From an uncultured Lachnospiraceae bacterium (GTDB lineage: Bacteria; Bacillota; Clostridia; Lachnospirales; Lachnospiraceae), in contig CAMWLG010000010.1 in assembly GCA_947175035.1 (NCBI GenBank), positions 1-64,000 of the forward strand: a stretch of DNA of 64,000 bases, in the 5' to 3' direction. Positions 31,905 through 42,300 of this stretch are shown piece after piece (the first letter of the stretch is position 1; each line of letters begins with the position of its first letter). Under the pieces are notes generated by a model that was not told the DNA's origin, made no database searches, and saw only the letters and a list, made by a program, of their open reading frames with translations. A program made the position numbers and the translations under genes.

Positions 31905-33098
31905 ATGGAAAAACGTTTATTTACTTCGGAATCAGTTACGGAAGGGCATCCGGACAAAATATGTGATGCCATTTCCGACGCGGTACTGGACGCTCTGATG
32001 GAGCAGGACCCTTTCAGCCGCGTGGCGTGCGAGACCTGTACCAGCACGGGCTTTGTGTTGGTGATGGGTGAGGTGACTACCAAGGCGAATATCGACATTC
32101 CGTCGATTGTGAGGAAGACTGTCACGGAGATTGGCTATGACTCTTCGGAGAAGGGATTTGACGGCAATACCTGTGCGGTGATGGTTTCGCTGGACAAGCA
32201 GTCTGCCGATATCGCCATGGGTGTGGACAAGGCGCTGGAGGCAAAGCGCGGGGAAGCGGACATGAATGACGCCCAGCTGGACGCAATTGGCGCGGGAGAT
32301 CAGGGTATGATGTTCGGTTATGCGACAAACGAGACACCGGAGCTGATGCCCTATCCTATTTCTCTGGCGCACAAGCTGACAATGCAGCTCACGAAAGTGC
32401 GCAAGGATGGGACATTGCCATATCTGAGGGCGGACGGCAAGAGCCAGGTTTCAGTGGAGTATGACGAGAACGGCAAGCCCGTCCGGCTGGAAGCGGTAGT
32501 GCTTTCCACCCAGCATGACGAGAAGGTGACACAGGAACAGATCCATGAGGATATTCAGAAATATGTGTTTGATCCGATCCTGCCAAAAGAGATGATTGAC
32601 GCGGAAACAAAATTCTTCATCAATCCCACGGGACGTTTTGTCATCGGCGGACCAAACGGCGACAGTGGTCTCACCGGCCGCAAGATCATTGTGGATACAT
32701 ATGGAGGATATGCCCGCCATGGCGGCGGCGCGTTCTCCGGAAAGGATTGTACCAAGGTGGACAGAAGCGCTGCTTACGCGGCACGCTATGTCGCCAAGAA
32801 TATCGTGGCGGCAGGGATTGCGGAGAAGTGTGAGATTCAGCTCTCCTATGCCATCGGCGTGGCGCACCCGACATCTGTTATGGTTGACACTTTCGGGACA
32901 GGTAAATTGAGTGATGAAAAGCTTGTGGAGATGATCCGTGAGAACTTTGATTTAAGACCCGCCGGCATTATCAAGATGTTGGATTTGAGAAGACCCATTT
33001 ATAAGCAGACTTCAAGCTATGGGCATTTTGGGCGCACGGATATCGATCTGCCTTGGGAGAAGCTGGACAAGGTGGATGTGTTGAAGAAGTATCTGTAA
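31905..33098 (+). CDS. metK: S-adenosylmethionine synthetase
   Basis: A 397-aa enzyme that makes SAM from methionine and ATP. Motifs: [21 protein letters not shown] (ATP-binding His and Asp), [12 protein letters not shown], the [21 protein letters not shown] loop and [23 protein letters not shown]. The length is normal. TAAGGAGG precedes the ATG. Expression is governed by the upstream S-box. SAM from this enzyme also feeds PFL activase and the methyltransferase encoded in this window. Confidence 0.98.
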   Translation: MEKRLFTSESVTEGHPDKICDAISDAVLDALMEQDPFSRVACETCTSTGFVLVMGEVTTKANIDIPSIVRKTVTEIGYDSSEKGFDGNTCAVMVSLDKQSADIAMGVDKALEAKRGEADMNDAQLDAIGAGDQGMMFGYATNETPELMPYPISLAHKLTMQLTKVRKDGTLPYLRADGKSQVSVEYDENGKPVRLEAVVLSTQHDEKVTQEQIHEDIQKYVFDPILPKEMIDAETKFFINPTGRFVIGGPNGDSGLTGRKIIVDTYGGYARHGGGAFSGKDCTKVDRSAAYAARYVAKNIVAAGIAEKCEIQLSYAIGVAHPTSVMVDTFGTGKLSDEKLVEMIRENFDLRPAGIIKMLDLRRPIYKQTSSYGHFGRTDIDLPWEKLDKVDVLKKYL

Positions 33099-33115
33099 TT
33101 TGAATAACATGTAAA

Positions 33116-33165
33116 ATAAAAAGATTGGTTGTCTATTTTCAACAATACAGCCAATCTTTTTTTGT
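33116..33165 (+). terminator. Terminator after metK
   Basis: AAAAAGATTGG with CCAATCTTTTTTT forms the main stem, extended by TTGT/ACAG pairs with bulges. The T tract is strong. Confidence 0.85.
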
Positions 33166-33199
33166 GGCTTTTTATGAGGCGCAAAATAGGGAAATCTAC

Positions 33200-33230
33200 T
33201 TGACCCTGACACAGTGTCATACTGTATAAT
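33200..33230 (+). promoter_or_regulatory. Promoter of the giant esterase gene with palindrome in the spacer
   Basis: TTGACC (33200-33205) and TATAAT (33225-33230) are 19 bases apart. The spacer contains the exact palindrome TGACAC-A-GTGTCA (33207-33219), a position typical for a repressor operator. Confidence 0.6.
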
Positions 33231-33241
33231 AAAACTAACTG

Positions 33242-33264
33242 GGTAACTGCCCTGAACAGTTACC
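33242..33264 (+). promoter_or_regulatory. Leader hairpin of the giant esterase mRNA
   Basis: GGTAACTG and CAGTTACC form an eight-base perfect stem with a seven-base loop CCCTGAA, about 40 bases before the ATG. It sits just inside the predicted transcript. Confidence 0.5.
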
Positions 33265-33305
33265 AAAACGAAAATGCACGGTAATTTTCAAAAAGGAGGG
33301 TAAAA

Positions 33306-36300
33306 ATGAGTAAGTTGAGACAGAAATTAGGAAGGCGTATTTTGGCGTATGTACTTTCGGGCGCCATGATGCTGTCAGGCGTGACATCGCCGGGCATGAC
33401 GGCCTTCGCAAGCGAAGCCCCTCGTGATGCGGGGGGGTATGCCCAGGAAGGAACAATGGGCATTGATGAGTACAATTTGCAAGATGCGAAAGTGCTGGCG
33501 GAAGGGGACGAGGTTTCCGGCAGCGAGACGAAGACGTGGGATTTTACACAGTATGATGGCACTGGGGCGATAACAGATTGGAATGGGTTGACCGGCGGGA
33601 GCTACCATAGCACCCAGTATGGAATGAGCATCAAAAATGGTAGCATTACGGTTCCTGTGACGGGCAACAGTAAAGTGTCGGTTATTGCAAGTTATACATT
33701 CGACTTTAGCATTGAAAACAAGAATTATTCCTGTCAGAGGACAAGTCCGGACAATGCTGAAGAAACATGTGTTTATCCTTATGTTGGGGACGCTGGAATC
33801 GTTACGATTACCGCAACTAACAACACAACGACATATATCAAGAAGATAACGGTGGAACCTGCGGCCGAGGACGAATATGCCGTGCAAATTGAAGAAGCAG
33901 ACAACGGTACAGTATCAGCTTCCGCTGTATTTGCGAAGGAAGGTGATAGTGTCACTTTGACTGCAACGCCTAACCCGGGATACAAGCTGATAGAATGGAA
34001 AAAGTCAGACGCTGACTTGGAGATTAATTCTGACGCATCGGATTCCAATATAGCCACATTTGTGATGCCTGCAAGCGATGTGAAGATTATGCCTGTTTTT
34101 GCAGAGGATACAGACGCGACATTCAGCATACAGGCATTAAATGGCTACCACGGCACAGCCAAACTTAAGACAGGACAAGGGACAGATATTGCCTCAGGTG
34201 TGGAAGTCGTATTGGCGGATGTTGCGGAAGCGACGCCGGAGACAGGATATACCTTCAAGGAATGGTATGTGACTAGTGGCAAGACGATTGAGGCGGTCAC
34301 GGTTACGGATGGCAAATTTACGATGCCTGCAGGTGACGTACAAATTGTTCCTATCTTTACAGGAGCCGCCAAAGGTACATATGATTTCAAACTGGGAGCT
34401 ACAGAAAAAAATAATGGAAGAATGTTGGGTGGGCAGCTCAAGGACTATACAGGCGTTATCAAGCTTGACGAGCTAAAAGAGTCGGACGGCAACGACCATG
34501 GTTTCCTGACGGCTAAAGAGAATGCGACCATGACATTGAAATTGTCAGGTGCGGCGGATGTCACCGTGAATACATGCCAATACGGCAGTGCATGTAGTGG
34601 TGTGACGGCTACGCTGGACGGCGTGGCATGTGATGCGGCAATAATTGGCACACAAACTAAGGATAGCGGAAAGACATACACGTTTACGACTGCCAAGGGC
34701 GGTGAACTTGTATTGACCATTACTGCTGCTACGGGCGCTTATGTCCACGGCATCACAGTGGAATATTTAGGTGGGACGGGCGAAATGCTTGACTTTGGCG
34801 GCAAGTATTTTAAGGACGTGACGTTTACGGGAACTGGCCTTGCGGACAAGAGTTTGACGAAAGGTGACAGTATCAGTAAAGCGAGTCTTGAGGGCCTGTT
34901 GCTTGACAAAGATGATAGTCTCACGTATTTTGACGCGTCACACGGCGCGGTGACTACGACCAGCGGCGCGACGCTGAATTTGAATTTAGAGAAAAAGGCA
35001 AACATAGAGATATTGGGATGCCGGTTTGGCAAATCAACCAGTATCACGGCCAAGTCGACGAAGGATGGGACGACAAAGACGCTCAAGGTAGCAAAAGGAG
35101 AGGGTGCGGCGGAAGGCGACGCGATACCTCCTTTGTATACCATATTGGATGCGGAAGGCGTTGTCAGCGTGAAATTCGCGCAGCAGGAATACATCCACAG
35201 CATTAAGGTAATCCCTCTGACGGGTACTGCGGCGCAATATCTGGTGGAGGTGACCGATGACGGGCATGGCACGGCGGCAGTGGAGGGCAATCCCTATGCG
35301 GTGGCAGGTCAGATAGTCATATTGACCGCGAAAGCAAACAGCTCGTATCGGTTCAAGGAATGGGGAGAGAAAATCCCCGCAGATCTCTCGATTACACAGG
35401 ACGGAGAGGATAAATATAAGTTCACTATGCCTGCAAGCGATGTGAAGGCAAAAGCGATTTTCGAAGCGACGGAGACGATTTATGTCGCGGAAGGCACGCA
35501 TAATTTTGGCGGTGTTACAAGCTTGGCAGTTGACGGCTTTGAGTTTACGGGATTTACGACTGACGGTAACAAACACGGATTTGCTTTTACGGACGGGGCG
35601 GAGATGAAGCTCAGCCTGCGGGAGAAGGCGAATGTCACTGTTTACGGGTGCTGTTATGGAACCGGAGGTGGTACCGATTTGGTGATGGAGGTTTTATCGG
35701 GATCGGGAACGCTAAGCGTGACAAGCGAAGTGGAAGAGTCAGACTTGAAGCGCAATAAGTTTACTGTGACAGGCGCTAAGGGCGGAGAGCTTGTGTTGAA
35801 ATTCACGGGGGTTTCATGGATACAGACTGTCATGGTAGAATATCCGGGAGAGGTGGAGCCCGGCATGCGCGATATCGATGTATGGGATTTCAGCGGTTTT
35901 GCGGTGCAAAACCAAGCTCCTCTCATCTACAACAACAAGATTACGCCGGACGACCTGAAGAAAATCGTTGATAAGGACGGCAAGTTTATTCTCGTTGACA
36001 AAAAAAAGGAGGCAGTATTTGGCGATTTGACAATGGTATATGAAGCTGGGGACAGGTTGTATACCAATGTGGCAGGTCTGCCTAACGCAGGAGATTATGG
36101 CAACGCCCAATATGAATATGATGACTTTACGGCGGCAGGCGCGTGGTACAGCAACGGCACGGGCGGAAGCGGCCGCAGGTACGTAACGATCAAGATGCAG
36201 ACGGGCGATAAGCTGGTTGCTTATATGGGCAGCTCGCAAAGCGGCGATATCAGCTTTACTTTTGAGGGCACGGGCGGAGCGGACGGACAAAAGGATTCCA

Positions 36301-39300
36301 TATCGATCGAATCGGGAAAATTCGGGAAGTTCGTGTTTGTCGCAGAGAAAACAGGTACTTATAAGCTTTGGGCTGACGGGGCAGGCAAACCGATGTACCA
36401 CAGGATCATGCGTGTGCCGGCGCTCGAAGTGAAAGGCACGATTGATTACAACAATTTGAAAGACAAGGTTTCCGGTGCTGTATTGAAATTCAAGAACATG
36501 GAGACCAAGGCGGAGACAGTGGCGGAGGTGAGCGAGGATGGCAGCTTTAGCGCGATTCTTGCGCCCGGATTCCAGTACAGGGCTGTCCTGTCGGGTGCGA
36601 TGGGATACGGTTTTGAAGCCGCTACCAAGTATTTTGAGACAAAAGACGTAGAATATAAGACCGGAAAGAGCAACGTGAACCTCAAGGTTGTGGAGACTCC
36701 GGTATATCCCTATTCCGGCGAGATCAAAGGCTTTGCGGAAGGTTATGACACGTCCAAGCTTGCGATAACGATGCTTGCGGACGAGGATTCCGATGCGGAG
36801 GACGTGGATGTTACGATCGAGCAGAAGGATGGAAAGATCAGCTTTACAACGGCATTGATGCCGGAAGTAAAGTATACCTTTGCATTGGAAGGCGTCAACG
36901 ACTACGAGGTCACAGACCCGCTGGAGATCTGTAATGAGGACAACAGCGATTATACAGGAAAAACAATCACAGTAGCGCTCAAAGCGATGTATGATGTGAA
37001 GGGCGCATGGATAGGCTTGAGTGATTCCGCAAAAGTGACCGCACTGAAATTTACCAATGTGGACGATGCTTATCCTTATGTTGCAACAGTGAATGAAGAC
37101 GGCAAAGGGTATACGGCGAAGCTGCGTGACGGTGCGTATCTTGCGGAAGCGACCGTAAATGGCTTCAGGACAAAGACCCATGTTGTGGTGAATGGCAAAG
37201 CGGTGGAAAAAGACTTGATGTTTGTCTCCACCAGCGAAAAAGAAAAAATCGATTATGTGGCGGATATCTATGTAGGATATCCTGACAAGGCAAACAATTA
37301 TGAGACCATGCGCGCGGCCATGGAGGCATGTGATCTGATGAAGCCGGCTACGGAGGGCGATGGGCGCGTGACGGTTCACATTGCGCCGGGCACTTACAGG
37401 GAGCAGGTGATCGTGAACAGGCCGAACGTCAGCTTTGTCAACGATACAGACAAGGAAGTGCTGCTGACATGGTACTATGGTATCGGATATAAATATTACA
37501 GCTCCAATAACGGTTACTATGATCCGGAAAATGCATATGACCAATTTGACAAGCACATTGCCGACAGATGGGGCGTAGCTGTACGCATAAATACCAGTGC
37601 TACAGGATTTAGGGCGAAGGGCATCACGTTTGAGAATTCCTTCAACCGTTACATCACGGACGAGGAGCTTGAAGACGGCGTTGAGTGTACAGGGGAGACG
37701 CTCAAGGTTGACAGAAAACGAAATACGGATGTGAACAGTAAGGCTGCCACGGAGCGTGCGGCGGCGATCTCTGTGGAGGGCGACAAGGCTGAATTTGTAG
37801 AGTGTAGCTTCTACAGCAGCCAGGACACTGTATATACAGGAGCAGTAAAGGCATATTTCAAGAATTGCGTGCTGGAAGGACAGACGGACTACATTTTCGG
37901 TGATACGTCCACTGCGGTCTTTGACGCCTGCGAGTTAAGCTGGAAAGGATACAGCGCAAACAGCCAGGGCGGCTATGTCACCGCACACAGAGGCAATGGT
38001 GCAAAGGGCTATCTGTTCCGCAACTGTACGGTAACAGCAAACAATCATAACTATGAAGGCAAGGCATTGGATGTTAAGCCCGGATACTTTGGCAGACCTT
38101 GGGGTGCGGATGCGTCTGTTGTATTCCTGAACACCAAGCTGCAAAGTGCGGATTTGATAGACTCCGTAGGTTGGACGGAGATGTCTGGCAACGATCCGAA
38201 GAAGGCAAAGTTCTACGAATATAATACGACCACGATTGCGGGAACTGCAGTTGACACAAGCACACGAGCAGGAAATGTGATGACTCAGGATGACGCGTCG
38301 AAGGTGACGGTTGCAGACTACTTTGGAGACTGGAAGCCTTCCTGCTACGTGGAGGAAGACGCTACCGTGGAATTTAAGGAAGCGCTGCGCGTGATTGACA
38401 ACGGCGACATTAATGCGCCGTATCCGGGACATACGCTTACTGCGATGTATTCTCTCGGCGAGAAGAACGATGCGAACGACGCGTCTGTGATCCAATGGTA
38501 TATCGTTGACAAGGACGGCAAGGAGGAGCTGAGAAAAGAATCCACTGCCGCCGTGGATAAGACTTACAAGATTGAAAAGGCAGCGATCGGAAAATATATC
38601 AAAGTAAAAGTGACACCGCAGACCGTCAGCGGAAAGGCCGGAACGCCTGCCCAATATCAGGTGGAAGAAGCTATAAGGGACGGCTGGGACGATCCGACGG
38701 GCGGCTCTGACATCGAGCTTGGCGGCGGAATCAACATCTTCCTTGCGGGTGATTCCACGGTGAAGGATTATTCCGCTAATGGCATGTATAATAGCGGAGG
38801 AGCGTTAAAAGAAGGTTCATGGGGAGAATTTATCCAATATTTCTTTGACTCTTCCAAGGTGACAGTACAGAACTATGCACAGGGAGGAAGAAGCTGTAGA
38901 ACCTTTATCAATGAAGGGAAGCTTAAAGACATCAAAGAGAAGATCAGCGAAGGTGATTATCTCTTTGTGCAGTTCGGACACAATGACTGCGCGGATGATT
39001 ATCCCGACAGGTTTGTTCCTCTGGGAAGCCCTGACGCAAGCGGCAAATACCCGCTCACGGCAGGAACTCCGGACGCAAACGGACAGTATCCGAACGGCGG
39101 AGCAGGAACGTACAAATGGTTCCTGAAGCAATATATCGATGTTGCAAAGGAGAAAGGGGCTATCCCCGTGCTTGTCACACCCGTGGCAAGAATGTACTAT
39201 AACGCAGACGGAACGATCAAGCCACATCATGATTCCAAGGATACCAAGGACAACGCTTATGTCACGGCAGTCAAGCAGCTTGCGGAGGAAGAAGGAGTTC

Positions 39301-42300
39301 TGCTGATCGACGGCTATGAGATGACGAAGAACCTGTTTGAGGAAGCATGGAAAGCGGCGGAAAGTGACACCTACGGAAAGCAGATTATGGCGGAAGGCGA
39401 CAAGACGCATAACAACAAGCTGGGCGGCATGATGGAAGCGGCAGTGTTCGCGGCAGAGCTCCAGAAGAGAGATCTGAGCATTTCGCGGTTCGTAAAGGCT
39501 CCCGTGCAGGTTTTGGGCGAAACTCCTGACGGCGTGGAAGTGTTCAGCGTGAACGGAAAAGGCGTGTTCGTGGCAAATGACATCCTGACAGGCTACACAG
39601 AGAAGGCTTCTTATTGGGAGAAGCTCGGACAGGAAATGTTCGACGCGATCGGCAAGAAGGCCGGAGAGTTTAAACCGGGTGACGATCCAAATGATCCAAA
39701 CGATCCGAACGATGAGCAAAAGGGTGACACTGAGGAGTCGAAGATCAAGGTGGAGACACCCGATGTGGATAAGGACGGCAAAATCTCTGTGCGAAGCGCC
39801 AGTATCAAGATAGAAGCGGCGGATCTTGTGCAGACTAACAAAGTGCAATATGTAGTGACGGTGACCTATACGAACAAAGCCGGCAAACAACAGCAGCTTA
39901 CAGAGGGCGTACACTACACGGCAGCGCTTGTGAAGGACTTTGACGGAAAGAGTGCCGGGACTCAGAAAATAACGATTTCCGGAACGGATGTGAAAACCGA
40001 TTTGGGTACATTTATCGGCGAGAAGACAGTATCGTATACGATAAAGGCAAAAACGGAGGCAAACCAGGATAAAGCGCATAACATTGCAAAGAAGAAGTTC
40101 AGGCTCGTAAGTGGGGATGTAAAAAATGCGACCTATACAGGCACATACATTACTCCGGGAGTGGAAGACCTTGATGGTATCGGCGAGAGCAATTACAGCG
40201 TCGTATACAAAAACAATGTGAACGTCGGCAAGGCGAGCGTCACCATCGTCGGAAAAGGCGAATATTTTGGCACGAAGACGTTGAAATTCAGCATCAAGAA
40301 AGCCAACATCGCAAAGCAGTCAATGTCGTTTGAGGCATCGAACGCGACGATCAGCGGCACAGGCACTCAGTTTACTGCAACCGAAAAGAATGCGGGTGAT
40401 TTTAGCTATAAGGGAAATGCGATCACACTTAAGAGCTTGAAGGTGAAGCTTGGTGATGTCGAATTGAGCCCCCGTGCGGATTACACAGTGACGTATGCAA
40501 AGAACACAAAGGCAGGAAGGGCGACGGCCACGATCAAGGGCGCAGGCAATTTGTCAGGCTCGATCAAAATAAGCTACGATATCAGTCTGGTGGGAATCGT
40601 GGAAGATTTAGCGCAATGCAATACGGAAGACAAAGCCCTTGAGGCGGAATATTCTTCAAAGGGTGCAAGACTTAAAACAATTGAGTTGAACGGCGTGACC
40701 CTGAGAGAAGGAAAGGATTATAAGGTAAATTATAAGGGCTGTAAGACACCCAAGGACGGACTTACCATCGGTGAGGTCGAAAAAGTAAAAGTGACTGGCG
40801 CAGGCTCCTACAAGAGCAGAGAATTTAAGGATATCGAGATATGCATTAAGACTGAAAAGGGCGAGTACCACATCAAGGACAATGCGATAGTGGACACGGA
40901 TAAGACGAAGGGCGACCCGAATAAGATCATCAGTGCAGCCAAGATAACGGATGCGGCGGGCGTAAAGGTGAAGGCGAATGATGTCACCATCACCACGACG
41001 AATAAGTCGATTACAGTGAAGCCAAACAGCGATGAGTACTACAGCGAGACCACGTTGGCATGCCGTGTGGCAAAGAACCTTAACAAGGTGAAGCCGACGG
41101 TTAAAACGAACAAAATTCCGGACAGATACTTTGACGGTGTGAATGCGGTGACGTTTACGGAGACGGAAATCGTGGCGGCGAACGTTCTTGACGGCGTAAA
41201 GGCAGCAGACATACGCATTGTGTCATACAAGAACAATAACAAGACCGGAACGGCTACTGTGACAGTCGAGGGCAGGAACGGCAGCGATTTCTATGGCAAA
41301 AAGAGCCTGAAATTCAAAATTGTTGCAAAGAAGGCCACGCTGGGTCAAGACGCAAAAGAGGTGCCGGATGATCCCGCTGATGATCCCGGCAAGGATCCTG
41401 GCAAGGATCCCGGGACAGATCCCGGAAAGGATCCTGGGACAGATCCCGGAACAGATCCTGGAACAGATCCTGGCAAGGATCCCGCGAACGTTCCGAAGGC
41501 GGCGATATGGGTGGTAGGAGACTCAACGGTATCAGGCTTCAATGACGATTACTATCTGCCGCGCCAGGGCTACGGTGAGCAAATTGGAACATATTTCAAT
41601 GCGGACGTATATAATTATGCAATGTCGGGCCGCTCCTCCAAGAGCTTTACCACTGAAAAGAACTACAGCCATTTGATGAATGGCGGCGTTGAGGGCATTA
41701 CTATGCCAAAGCTTGGGGAATCCACGGCAGAAGCCAAATTCCTCATCATAGGATTTGGACACAATGATGAGAAAAAGGAGGACTCCGAGAGGTACACGAA
41801 TCCAAACGGTGATTACAAGACGGAGGGGAGCTTTGCAAAGAGCCTGTATGACAATTACATCAAGCCGGCGCTTGACGCGGGAGTGACGCCTGTGGTGGCA
41901 ACTCCGATTGTGCGATATGACCCGAAGGGAGAATATACGGGCTCCACAGCTCATGTCACTTCTGATGGTGATTATTCGCAAGCAATCCGTGACTTATGCG
42001 CGACAGATGAATTGAAAGACAAGGTGATTCTGGCAGATTTGACGGAAGCGACCAAAGCGCTGTATAAGGCGGACAATGAGAATGCGGCAAAGTTCCATGC
42101 GTATACGACATGTAAATATACAAACGAGGAAAAAACGGAAGTGACGCCGGAAGGCATGGATAATACGCATATCAACAGCTATGGCGCAAAAATGGTAGTG
42201 TGGCTCTTGGGAGAGCAGACCAAGGATACGGCATTGAACAAGCATTGGCTGAACAAGGAAAAGCCGAGTGAAGCGAAGGACTATGAAGCGGCAGTGAATA

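Noticed and set aside
35814-37556. 580-aa ORF on the minus strand, and a 420-aa one at 38817-40079
   Set aside because: Both are antisense to the giant esterase gene, Cys/His/Arg-rich without domains, and lack start signals.
41320-41542. Small ORFs on both strands over the DPGK repeat
   Set aside because: They are alternative-frame readings of the 12-bp tandem repeat.
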